From Rhizobium sp. CSW-27 (GTDB lineage: Bacteria > Pseudomonadota > Alphaproteobacteria > Rhizobiales > Rhizobiaceae): DNA of 64,000 nucleotides. The stretch is from positions 310,001 to 374,000 of the forward strand of contig NZ_JAHHZO010000003.1 of assembly GCF_018760785.1 (NCBI RefSeq), given 5' to 3'. Position 1 is the first letter of the stretch. Every line of letters begins with the position of its first letter. The notes under the pieces were generated by a model. The model was not told where the DNA came from and ran no database searches. It was given only the letters and a program-made list of their open reading frames with translations. Positions 1 to 8,147 of this stretch are shown in pieces. The translations under genes were made by a program, and so were the position numbers.

Positions 1-240
1 ATCCTCGTCAACATGATCCTCATCACCATCCAGACGCTGAACACCTTCGACGCGATCATCTCGCTGACCGGCGGCGGTCCCGGCCGCTCCACGGAGGTCC
101 TGTCGCTCTACACCTTCAACGTCGTCTTCCGCAATTACGACCTCGCCGGCGGCGCGGTGCTGTCAATCCTGATGCTTGTCATCAGCCTCGGCCTCGCACT
201 CGTCTACGCGGCCTTCCTGCCGAAGGGAGAGGACCGATGA
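1..240 (+). CDS. Sugar ABC transporter permease, MalF type (C-terminal part)
   Basis: Only the last 79 codons are in the window; the frame is open to base 1. The segment has the signature of binding-protein-dependent sugar permeases of the MalF/UgpA type: an LTGGGP motif around residues 24-29, then a final hydrophobic membrane helix (about residues 52-72) and a short polar tail. It would form the heteromeric inner-membrane channel with the next permease, whose ATG overlaps this stop by 4 bases (ATGA), indicating translational coupling. The binding protein and probably the ATPase lie outside the window to the left. The substrate is inferred to be a mannoside because an alpha-mannosidase follows. 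Confidence 0.88.
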   Translation: MLVNMILITIQTLNTFDAIISLTGGGPGRSTEVLSLYTFNVVFRNYDLAGGAVLSILMLVISLGLALVYAAFLPKGEDR

Positions 241-1079
241 GCGCCAAGACAAGGGAACGCATCGGCGACCTGTTCAGCTATCTGTTCATGCTGGCCACCT
301 TCGTCTTTTTCGCCTGGCCGCTGCTGTGGCTTCTGTCGCTGGCACTGCGCACCCGCAAGGAGGTCTTCCTCGGCGTCAGCCGCTTCATTCCCAAGGCACC
401 GACGCTCGAAAACTTCGCGATGATCCTGTCATCGGACAAGTTTGCCGGCTACCTGTGGAATGCCCTGAAACTGTCATGCCTGTCGGCACTCGGCTGCCTG
501 ATCGTGGCATTGCCGGCGGCTTACGCCTTTTCCCGCTTCCGGTTCCGCGGCAAGGGGGCCTGGATGATGGCGCTCTTATCGGTGCAGATGATCTCGCCGC
601 TCGTCATCATGGTGCCGCTCTACCGCTACATGGCCTCGATCGGCCTGACCGACAGCCATTTCGGCGCCACCATGGTTTACATCGCGCTCGCGGTGCCGAT
701 GGTGACCTGGATCCTGAAGGGCACGATCGACGGCATTCCGGCCGCGCTCGACGAAGCGGCGATGATCGACGGCTGCAACCGCTTGGGCGTTTTCCTGCGC
801 GTGGTCCTGCCGCTTTCCACGCCCGGCATCGCGTCGGCCTTCATCATTTCGGTGATCGGCGGCTGGTCGCAGTTCCTCGTTCCCTTCCTGCTGATCACAA
901 AGGAATCGCTCACACCCATCGGCGTCGGCATCTTCCAGTATGCCGGCACGCAGAACGACTCTTCCATCCAGCTTCTGGCGGCGGCCTGCCTTGTTTCGGT
1001 GGTTCCCGCCATCGTCGCATTCCTCGCGCTCCAGCGGCTCATCCTCGGCGCCTTGACGGCCGGAGCCGTCAAGGGCTGA
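237..1079 (+). CDS. Sugar ABC transporter permease, MalG type
   Basis: A 280-residue inner-membrane protein of normal length for the MalG/UgpE class of carbohydrate permeases, with six predicted membrane segments. The EAA loop that docks the ATPase is visible near the C-terminal third (EAAMIDGCNRLGVF followed by LPLSTPG). The start ATG overlaps the stop of the upstream permease by 4 bases, and the alpha-mannosidase gene starts 14 bases after its stop, so the three form one transcription unit. Role: with the upstream permease it moves an oligosaccharide or glycoside across the inner membrane. Substrate specificity cannot be read from the permease. Confidence 0.92.
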   Translation: MSAKTRERIGDLFSYLFMLATFVFFAWPLLWLLSLALRTRKEVFLGVSRFIPKAPTLENFAMILSSDKFAGYLWNALKLSCLSALGCLIVALPAAYAFSRFRFRGKGAWMMALLSVQMISPLVIMVPLYRYMASIGLTDSHFGATMVYIALAVPMVTWILKGTIDGIPAALDEAAMIDGCNRLGVFLRVVLPLSTPGIASAFIISVIGGWSQFLVPFLLITKESLTPIGVGIFQYAGTQNDSSIQLLAAACLVSVVPAIVAFLALQRLILGALTAGAVKG

Positions 1080-1093
1080 CCCATCCAAACGAC

Positions 1094-4000
1094 ATGACGA
1101 GAACCACGATGACACTGACCCATGCCCAGCGCCTTGAACGGCTTCAGGTTCGCACCGCAGAACTGCAGTTCTGGCGCGCCCGCGCGACGCGGCCCCTGCA
1201 AGGCTGGACCTTCGACGGCCATCCGATCGCCATCGGCGACGCCTGGCCGCATCGCAACGGTACCGTGCACTTCACCGTCTCCGGAGAGGTGCCTGCCGAC
1301 TGGCCTTTGGAAGACGCGCGGCTTTATCTCGATGTCGGCGGCGAAAGCCTGATCACCGTCACCGGTGCCGATGGCAGCGCCAGGAGCTACGGGCTCGACC
1401 CCTATCATCGCGAGTTCCGCCTCCCCTCGCGTCGCTTCTCAATCGTGACCGAAACCGTGGCGCGCCTGCCCTTCGGTCAGCCGGTGCGCAAACCCTGCCT
1501 GGAGCGCGCCGAACTGTTCTGGATCGACGAGGATGTCGACAGGCTCTGGCTGCTGCTGCGCCAGATTGCAGAAGCCGTCAGCGTGCTCGAAGGCCATGAC
1601 GCCGTGCCCTACCTGCTGGAGGCTGCGGAAACCTGCTTCTACAGCCTCGACTGGCCCTCGGCCACGGCGGACTATGTGGCGCGCATCGCACCGGATGTGA
1701 TGCAGCAGAAGATCTGGCAGCTGCCGCAGCACAAGGAAAATCCGGAGGGACTCAGCGAGGCGCAGCGCGCCTGCGTTGCCGCCGCCTATGACGCGCTGAT
1801 GGCGCGGCTTGCCGAGCTTCAGCAGCGCTTTCCGCCGCAGGGCCGGATCGCGCTGACCGGCCATGCCCATATCGACCTTGCCTGGCTCTGGCCCTATGGC
1901 GAGACCCGCCGCAAGATGCGCCGCACCTTCCACACCGCGCTCTCGCTGATGGAAGGCTCCGCCGATTTCCGCTTCAATCAGTCGACGGCGCACTACTACG
2001 CGCAGCTCGAGGAGGACGATCCGGCCCTTCTGCAGCAGATCGTCGAGCGGGTGAAGGCCGGCCAGTGGGAAGTGCTGGGCGGCTGCTGGGTGGAGCCCGA
2101 CACCAACATGCCGACCGGCGAAAGCCTTGCCCGCCAGATCCTCTACGGCCAGCGCTATTTCGAGAAGACCTTCGGCGCCCGCCACACCATCTGCTGGCTG
2201 CCGGATTGTTTCGGCTTCTCCGGCGCCCTGCCGCAGCTTCTGGTACAGGGCGGCATGAAGAGCTTCTTCACCATCAAGGTCAACTGGTCGGAATCGAACC
2301 GCATCCCGGCAGACCTCTTCTGGTGGGAGGGTCTCGACGGCAGCCGCGTGCTGGCACACACCTTCAACAACCCGATGGAGGGCTATAACGGCTTTGTGCG
2401 GCCGGATTGCTTCGTGCCGACCTGGAAGAATTTCCGTCAGAAGGATCGCCACGATACCACGCTGCTCTGCGTCGGCTATGGCGATGGCGGCGGCGGCGTC
2501 ACTCCGGAAATGCTGCTGCGCGAGGAACAGCTGCGCGTCTTCCCGGCCATTCCGCAGGCACGCTGGAGCCGTGTGGAGGACTTCTTCGAGGCTGCCCATG
2601 CGACCGCTGACGCACGCAAGATGCATGTCTGGCAGGGCGAGATCTATCTGGAACTTCACCGTGCGACGCTGACCAGCCAGAGTGACGTCAAGCGCCTGCA
2701 CCGGCAGGCCGAGCGCGGTCTGATCACCGCCGAAACCCTCGCAAGCCTTGCCCACCTGCTCGGCGGCACACACCCGCAATCGCTGGAGCCTGCCTGGCGC
2801 GTGGTGATGAAGAACGAGTTCCACGACATCCTGCCGGGCTCCTCCATCGCCGAGGTCTATGTCGATGCACGCGCCGAACTCGGGCATGTCATTAAGGAGG
2901 CGAAGGCCGCGCAGCAGGCAGGGCTTGCCGCAATCCGCGACCTGCTGCCGGCCGGCGAGGACGGGCATATCCTCGTGGTCAACCCTTCGCTTGCCCCGCG
3001 ACCGCTGCGTCTCGACCTGGCGACAGGACCGGTTCACGCGGAAGCCGGCGTGCCGCCGCTTTCCGTCACCGTGTTGCCGGCGGCGGCCCTTCAGCCGCAG
3101 CCGGGCCTCGTTGCCACCGGGCACAGCCTGGAAAACGACGTGCTGAAGGTGACGCTTGCCGAAGATGGCTCGATTGCCAGCATGCTGCACAAGCCGAGCG
3201 GCCGCGAGGCGATCGATGGCGGCGGCAACCGTCTCTTTGCCTATCCCGCCGACAAGCCGCGCAGCTGGGATGCCTGGGACGTGGAAGGCGATTATGCGGA
3301 AAAGGCGGAGGAAATCACCGGCATCGAGAGCATCGAGCTGGTTGAAAGCGGGCCGCACCGCGCCGCCATCCGCATCCGCCGGCGCTGGCGCCATTCCACC
3401 ATTACCCAGACGCTGTCGCTCGGGGCCAATGCGCGCCGCCTCGACATTCACACCGAACTCGACTGGCACGATCGCCGCGTGCTGCTGCGCACGCTGACCG
3501 GCGTCGCCGTACGCAGCCCGCGGGCCGTCTGCGAATGCGCCTACGGCGTCGTGGAGCGGCCGACACATACCAATACGTCCTGGGACGATGCGATGTTCGA
3601 GGCGCCGGCGCACCGCTTCGTCGATCTGTCGGAGCCGGGCTTCGGCCTGGCGCTCATCAACGATGCCAAGTACGGGCACTCGATGCGCGGCAATCAGCTG
3701 GGGCTATCGCTGCTGCGCGCCCCGGTCTATCCCGACCCCCTGGCGGACGAAGGCTTCCAGTCCTTCACCTATGCGCTGATGCCGCATGAAGGCAGCTGGC
3801 ATGAGGCGGGCGTGCGCGAGGAGGCAGAGGATCTTAACCAGCCGCTCCTCGCCATCGATGCTACGGGCCTTGCCTGCGGAGAGTGGCAGCCGGTGACCGT
3901 CGAGGGCGTTCCGGCGGCACTCTCCGCGCTGAAGGCCAGCGAGGACGGCGACGGGCTGATCCTGCGCCTCTACGAACCGGCCGGGCGGCGCGGCGCGCTG

Positions 4001-4129
4001 CACATCACACCGCGGGACGGCTGGCGGACCGAGGGACCGCTCACCATCCTGGAAGAGCCGATGGCTGATGCGCCCGCCGATGCGCTGCGCCCGTTCGAGG
4101 TCAAGAGCTGGCGCCTTCGCAAGGGCTGA
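1094..4129 (+). CDS. Alpha-mannosidase, glycoside hydrolase family 38
   Basis: About 1011 residues, the expected size for bacterial GH38 alpha-mannosidases (MngB type about 880, others about 1000). GH38 enzymes are retaining, metal-dependent hydrolases. The metal-ligand motif His-Ile-Asp lies at residues 259-261 (AHIDLAWLWP) and the nucleophile segment WLPDCFGF places the catalytic Asp near residue 371; a further GH38 block is NEFHDILPGS around residues 575-585. There is no signal peptide, so the enzyme is cytoplasmic and acts on imported mannosides. I chose the ATG at 1094; a second in-frame ATG at 1109 is equally possible. The frame is open far upstream but overlaps the permeases there and is not coding. 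It follows two sugar permeases and precedes a ROK repressor. Confidence 0.93.
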   Translation: MTRTTMTLTHAQRLERLQVRTAELQFWRARATRPLQGWTFDGHPIAIGDAWPHRNGTVHFTVSGEVPADWPLEDARLYLDVGGESLITVTGADGSARSYGLDPYHREFRLPSRRFSIVTETVARLPFGQPVRKPCLERAELFWIDEDVDRLWLLLRQIAEAVSVLEGHDAVPYLLEAAETCFYSLDWPSATADYVARIAPDVMQQKIWQLPQHKENPEGLSEAQRACVAAAYDALMARLAELQQRFPPQGRIALTGHAHIDLAWLWPYGETRRKMRRTFHTALSLMEGSADFRFNQSTAHYYAQLEEDDPALLQQIVERVKAGQWEVLGGCWVEPDTNMPTGESLARQILYGQRYFEKTFGARHTICWLPDCFGFSGALPQLLVQGGMKSFFTIKVNWSESNRIPADLFWWEGLDGSRVLAHTFNNPMEGYNGFVRPDCFVPTWKNFRQKDRHDTTLLCVGYGDGGGGVTPEMLLREEQLRVFPAIPQARWSRVEDFFEAAHATADARKMHVWQGEIYLELHRATLTSQSDVKRLHRQAERGLITAETLASLAHLLGGTHPQSLEPAWRVVMKNEFHDILPGSSIAEVYVDARAELGHVIKEAKAAQQAGLAAIRDLLPAGEDGHILVVNPSLAPRPLRLDLATGPVHAEAGVPPLSVTVLPAAALQPQPGLVATGHSLENDVLKVTLAEDGSIASMLHKPSGREAIDGGGNRLFAYPADKPRSWDAWDVEGDYAEKAEEITGIESIELVESGPHRAAIRIRRRWRHSTITQTLSLGANARRLDIHTELDWHDRRVLLRTLTGVAVRSPRAVCECAYGVVERPTHTNTSWDDAMFEAPAHRFVDLSEPGFGLALINDAKYGHSMRGNQLGLSLLRAPVYPDPLADEGFQSFTYALMPHEGSWHEAGVREEAEDLNQPLLAIDATGLACGEWQPVTVEGVPAALSALKASEDGDGLILRLYEPAGRRGALHITPRDGWRTEGPLTILEEPMADAPADALRPFEVKSWRLRKG

Positions 4130-4214
4130 GACGCCTCTTCCTTCGGACGCAGATTTGTCGCATGATCCCGGGACGGTTGCAGATCGTCCCGGGGGGCGAG
4201 CAAGGGACAAGGCA

Positions 4215-5450
4215 TTGAACTATCAGGGTGCGAATGGCGAACAGGCGGCGGCGCAAAACCGCGCGACCATCCTGAACGCCATTCATCGCGGTGCGCCCAT
4301 CTCGCGCACCGAGCTGGCGCGCCAGTCGCGCCTGACCAAGCAGGCGGTGACGCGCATCGTTGACCGCCTGCTGGACGAGGGACTGGTGATGGAGGCGCGC
4401 CGCCGGCAGGGCTTGCGCGGCCAGCCGGCCATCGAACTGGAAATCGATCCGGAAGGCGTCTTCGCCATCGGTGCCAATATCGACCGCGATCACCTGACCA
4501 TCGTCGCCGTCGATGCGGCGGGCAATGTCCGCGGCCGCATCCACCACGAGCAGCGCTTTTTCCTGCCGAAGGACTTTACCCGGCTGATGGAGGAGGCCAT
4601 CTCCTCCTTCCTGCGCCGCAAGATCATCCCCGAACCGCGTCTGGCCGGCATCGGCCTTGCCATTCCGGATTGGCTGGGCGAGGTCGATTTCCTCGAACGC
4701 CCGCCGCATTACAGCGAATGGAGCGGCTTTGACGTGCGCGCCGCATTGTCGCGCATCACGCAGCATCCGGTGTTCATCGACAATGACGCCAATGCGGCAG
4801 CCCTTGGCGAAATCGAATACGGGCTCGGCACGCAGATCGACAGCTTCTTCTACATTCTCGTCAACGCCTGCCTGGGCGGCAGCCTCGTCATCAACGGCAT
4901 GTGCCACAAGGGCGCGGGCGGTCTTGGCGGCGAAGTCAGCTGGCTGCCGGTGGTCGCCACCGAGGAGGGACTTGCCGGGGAGACGCGACCGATCGGCGAC
5001 ATGTATTCGCTGTTTCACCTGCTGCACCACCTGAAGGAAAACGGCATTGCGGTTGCCCGCCCGTCGGATCTGCTGAACCTCGACCCGGCAGGTCGCGCAC
5101 TGGTCAGCGCCTGGCTGAAGGGCTTTGCCGTGACGCTGGCGGAAGCCATCATCGACATCGGCATGGTGGTAGATCCGGAGGCGGTGCTGATCGGCGGACG
5201 CCTGCCGGCGCTGCTGGTCGATGAACTGCTGAACAATGTCCGCGACGAGATCGGGCGGCGCGGCATGGAGGCGCCGTCTCTGCATCGCACCGCGATCTCG
5301 GAGGACGCCGCAGCACTGGGCGCGGCGACCATGCCGCTCGCCCATCGTCTCTGCCTGCCATCGGCGGACGCAACGCAGCAGACCCGCGTGCCGATGTCGA
5401 GCGTGATGCTGCCGGCAAGCCTCGGCTTCAGCGCGGCTTCGGCAGGCTGA
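4215..5450 (+). CDS. ROK-family transcriptional regulator (XylR/NagC/Mlc type)
   Basis: 411 residues. The N-terminal 70 residues form a winged helix-turn-helix (AAQNRATILNAIH, then SRTELARQSRLTKQAVTRIV), followed by the sugar-kinase-like ROK fold, including the DNDANAAALGE motif of this family around residue 190 and a glycine-rich segment. The best start is TTG at 4215, preceded by AGGGA about 8 bases upstream; no ATG gives a full winged helix without running into the mannosidase. It lies 85 bases after the alpha-mannosidase on the same strand and is the likely repressor of the mannoside operon (inference). Its 3' end overlaps the end of the opposing ROK gene by 23 bases. Confidence 0.88.
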   Translation: MNYQGANGEQAAAQNRATILNAIHRGAPISRTELARQSRLTKQAVTRIVDRLLDEGLVMEARRRQGLRGQPAIELEIDPEGVFAIGANIDRDHLTIVAVDAAGNVRGRIHHEQRFFLPKDFTRLMEEAISSFLRRKIIPEPRLAGIGLAIPDWLGEVDFLERPPHYSEWSGFDVRAALSRITQHPVFIDNDANAAALGEIEYGLGTQIDSFFYILVNACLGGSLVINGMCHKGAGGLGGEVSWLPVVATEEGLAGETRPIGDMYSLFHLLHHLKENGIAVARPSDLLNLDPAGRALVSAWLKGFAVTLAEAIIDIGMVVDPEAVLIGGRLPALLVDELLNNVRDEIGRRGMEAPSLHRTAISEDAAALGAATMPLAHRLCLPSADATQQTRVPMSSVMLPASLGFSAASAG

Positions 5451-6573
5451 GTTCCGCGAAGGGCAGCAGCGCGGCGCCATGGGCCACGCCGCAGCCGGGA
5501 AGCGAGAGCTTGCGGATCGGCGGAATCCACGAGGCGGGAACGAAGTAGCTGCCTTTCCTGGCCCGCTCGGCAATCATCATCGCAATCACCATGTCCAGCA
5601 CGTCGTCCGGCAGGCTTCCGCCGATCAGCACCGCACCGGGCGACACGAAGCCGCCAAGCGCGAGCACGGCATCGAGCAGCCGCGAGGCGGCGCGGCGCGT
5701 CCAGTCGGTGGTTCCTGCTTCGCCAGAGGCCTCGATATGCCTGCGGTAGGAGGCGGCGCTCGCCACCTCGTCCAGTGTCAGTTCCTCGCGGCCCGGGCGC
5801 ATGCTGCCGATGCAACCGGCGCGGCCATGCACGCCGCGAAAGAAGCGCCCCCCGGTCATCAGGCCGGCGCGCACGACCTCATCTACAAGAATGACCGCAA
5901 AGCCGCCCTCCGGCTCGCCGATGCCGAGGATCCGCTCGGCGGTCACGGCGGCCTCGACATCCTTCACCGTGAAGGTCGGCAGGTCTGCCAGCGCCTGCAT
6001 CGGTCCAAGGCCGGCTGCCTCACCTGCCGGATGGCAGGCAATGCCGATGCCGGCAAGGCTTGCCGCGAACCGGTCGCGGATCGTCCTGACGGCCGCATCC
6101 AGCCCGTGCGGCGGAACCTCCTGCTGCAGGACGACTGCGCCCTTCAGATCCACCACCGCCACGTCGATCCGCTCCGGCCTCAGCCAGAGGCCGCAACCAT
6201 GCGCACTTGCGGCCAGCAGCGAAAACTCTGCCGCCTTGTAGCGGTCGGTGGTTTCGCGTCGGCCCTGACCGACGAAACCTGCCGCCGCCAGCCGCTTGAG
6301 GATGCCCGTGACGGCGGGTTCGGTGAGGCTCAGATGCGCCGACAACTCCTGGCGCGTCAGGGCGCCATGCCTGCGCAACAGGGCCAGAACGACGCGGGAA
6401 TTGTGATCGGCAATGTCTTCCGGGCTGATGCCTGCCCCTGCCCTTCCCCCTTCGCTTTCGCGTTTCTGTGCTCGCGCCAATCGTCGGCCCGCTTTCAAAC
6501 CTGCCTCACCTCCATGCTGAATGCCGGACGCGACAGCTGCCCGGCCGGGGAATCCATGCAGTCTGTATAGCAT
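5428..6573 (-). CDS. ROK-family transcriptional regulator, second copy
   Basis: Up to 381 residues. A winged helix-turn-helix occupies about residues 50-110 (DIADHNSRVVLALLRRHG, then LTRQELSAHLSLTEPAVTGIL), followed by a ROK domain. The sugar-kinase part is shorter and less canonical than its neighbour's: the DNDAN-type motif appears as DVEAAVTAERILG, with no clear Cys-rich zinc motif, so it probably binds an effector without phosphorylating it. The first ATG at 6573 gives an atypical basic leader of about 45 residues; the true start may be internal. It is convergent with the upstream ROK gene (23-base 3' overlap) and divergent from the cyclase gene. Target genes are not evident. Confidence 0.8.
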   Translation of the reverse strand: MLYRLHGFPGRAAVASGIQHGGEAGLKAGRRLARAQKRESEGGRAGAGISPEDIADHNSRVVLALLRRHGALTRQELSAHLSLTEPAVTGILKRLAAAGFVGQGRRETTDRYKAAEFSLLAASAHGCGLWLRPERIDVAVVDLKGAVVLQQEVPPHGLDAAVRTIRDRFAASLAGIGIACHPAGEAAGLGPMQALADLPTFTVKDVEAAVTAERILGIGEPEGGFAVILVDEVVRAGLMTGGRFFRGVHGRAGCIGSMRPGREELTLDEVASAASYRRHIEASGEAGTTDWTRRAASRLLDAVLALGGFVSPGAVLIGGSLPDDVLDMVIAMMIAERARKGSYFVPASWIPPIRKLSLPGCGVAHGAALLPFAELSLPKPR

Positions 6574-6806
6574 TTTTCACGGTTGGCGCCCGTTTCGCCG
6601 CGACACCGACCCGATTTTGTTGCAGGCCTGCGAGCGATTGCCCGTGCTTGCACGCATCGTGCAAATTCGCCACGGTCTCCCCTCGCCCGCAACGCGCCTC
6701 TTGAACCACGAGCAGCGGCGGACCACCTATCTCGCGCGTGGCGATGTCGAGGCGGCGAGGTTCGCCTGCAGGACGCATTCAGCCGACATGCCGGAATGGA
6801 GATATC

Positions 6807-8012
6807 ATGAGCCAGGCGGAAGAATTGAGCGACAACGACTGCCGGCCCGTCCATCGCGACATCCTGCACTGGCTTTTGCGGGAGACCCACGGTCAGCGCT
6901 ACATCGACAATCTTCTGGTGGAATTGTGCGAGCGACTTCGGCTGACCGGCGTGCCGGTGGCGCGCTCGACCCTGCATTTCCGCATCAATCACCCGCAATG
7001 GATGGGCGCGCGCATCCTGTGGCGGACAGGACTGGCGGATGCGGACATCGACACGGTGGATTACGGTGTCGAGAATTCGCCGGAATTCCTGCTGAGCCCC
7101 ATTCACGAACTTTACGACGGGGCAGACGAGGTTCGCCAGAACCTGCTGCGCGAGGACCCGGCCCGCCCCTACTCCATCTTTGCCGACCTGAAGGCGGCGG
7201 GCTTCACGGATTACGTCGCCTGGCCGCTGCAGCACACGCTGGGAAAGCAGCATGCCGTGTCCTTCGCCACCGACGCCCCGGAAGGCTTTGCGCCGGAGCA
7301 TGTCGACCTCCTGCGCACGCTTGTGCCCATTCTCGCGCTCGTCAGCGAAGTGCGCGTCAAGAATGCACTGGCGCGAACCTTGCTGCAGACCTATGTGGGA
7401 CCGCACGCCGCCGAAAAGATCCTGGCGGGTGCTACGCGGCGCGGCAGCGGTGTCACCCTCTCGGCCGTCGTGATGATCTTCGACGTGCGTAACTTCACCG
7501 AGATTTCCGACCTGTGGCCGCGTGACGACGTGATCTTCATGCTGAACCAGTGCTTCGACGCCCTTTCGGAACCGATCGAACGGCATGGCGGCGAAATCCT
7601 GAAATTCATGGGCGATGGCCTGCTGGCCGTGTTTCCGCTGGTGGGCGAGGAGGTGCAGAAAGCCGCCTTCACGGCCGTCGAGGAGGTGCAGGCGGCCATG
7701 CAGGCGCTGAACCTTGCGCGCGAGGCGGCCGAACAGCCGGCCCTGCGCTACGGAATCGGGGTGCATTGCGGCGACGTGATGTACGGCAATATCGGCTCGT
7801 CCAGCCGACTGGATTTCACCGTGATCGGCCCGACCGTCAATATCGCCTCACGCCTGGAGACGCTGACCAAGACGGTCAGGCGGCCGGTTCTTCTGTCGGA
7901 AGCCTTCATCCGCTCCGGCGGACTGGAAGAGCGCGTCGAACATGTCGGAAGCTTTCCGCTGCGGGGCCTGTCGCAGCCGATCGGCGTCTTTGCACCGAAG
8001 GAGACACCGTAG
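6807..8012 (+). CDS. Class III adenylate/guanylate cyclase
   Basis: 401 residues. The C-terminal 200 residues are a class III cyclase homology domain: the first metal-binding Asp lies in MIFDVRNFTE, the second in FMGDGLLAVF, and the substrate-pocket block reads FTVIGPTVNIASRLE. The Lys in EILKFMGDG is the residue usually linked to adenine recognition, so cAMP is the more likely product; the usual Asp before TVN is Pro here, as seen in some rhizobial cyclases. The N-terminal 200 residues are soluble and look like a GAF-like sensory region with no recognisable cofactor motif. Rhizobia carry many such cyclases. Start ATG 6807 has a GGAG element 6-9 bases upstream. It stands alone between divergent and convergent neighbours. 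Confidence 0.86.
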   Translation: MSQAEELSDNDCRPVHRDILHWLLRETHGQRYIDNLLVELCERLRLTGVPVARSTLHFRINHPQWMGARILWRTGLADADIDTVDYGVENSPEFLLSPIHELYDGADEVRQNLLREDPARPYSIFADLKAAGFTDYVAWPLQHTLGKQHAVSFATDAPEGFAPEHVDLLRTLVPILALVSEVRVKNALARTLLQTYVGPHAAEKILAGATRRGSGVTLSAVVMIFDVRNFTEISDLWPRDDVIFMLNQCFDALSEPIERHGGEILKFMGDGLLAVFPLVGEEVQKAAFTAVEEVQAAMQALNLAREAAEQPALRYGIGVHCGDVMYGNIGSSSRLDFTVIGPTVNIASRLETLTKTVRRPVLLSEAFIRSGGLEERVEHVGSFPLRGLSQPIGVFAPKETP

Positions 8013-8057
8013 GCACCGGCTTCGCGCCGTCTCGCGCAGGAGAACGGGGATGAGAAA

Positions 8058-8084
8058 GGGCACGCACCGTGAGGATGCGTGCCC
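8058..8084 (-). terminator. Hairpin after tctA (possible terminator)
   Basis: A 9-base perfect inverted repeat (GGGCACGCA / TGCGTGCCC) with a 9-base loop lies in the 135-base gap between the convergent cyclase and tctA genes. On the minus strand it is followed by TTTCTC, a weak U-tract, so it fits best as the end of the tctCBA transcript; it may act on both strands. Confidence 0.5.
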
Positions 8085-8147
8085 GTCGGTATCGGGTTCA
8101 TTGCGGGCGGACGGAGCCGCCCTCGCTGAAGTTCGCCTCTGCCGGCC

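Noticed and set aside
176-1093. N-terminal extension of the alpha-mannosidase frame
   Set aside because: The frame continues 306 codons upstream but overlaps both permease genes in other frames and its residues are Arg/His-rich and unlike GH38.
1439-3679. A 746-codon open frame on the minus strand inside the alpha-mannosidase gene
   Set aside because: It is antisense to a well-supported GH38 gene; its product is low in family-like motifs and reflects the high third-position GC that leaves antisense frames open.
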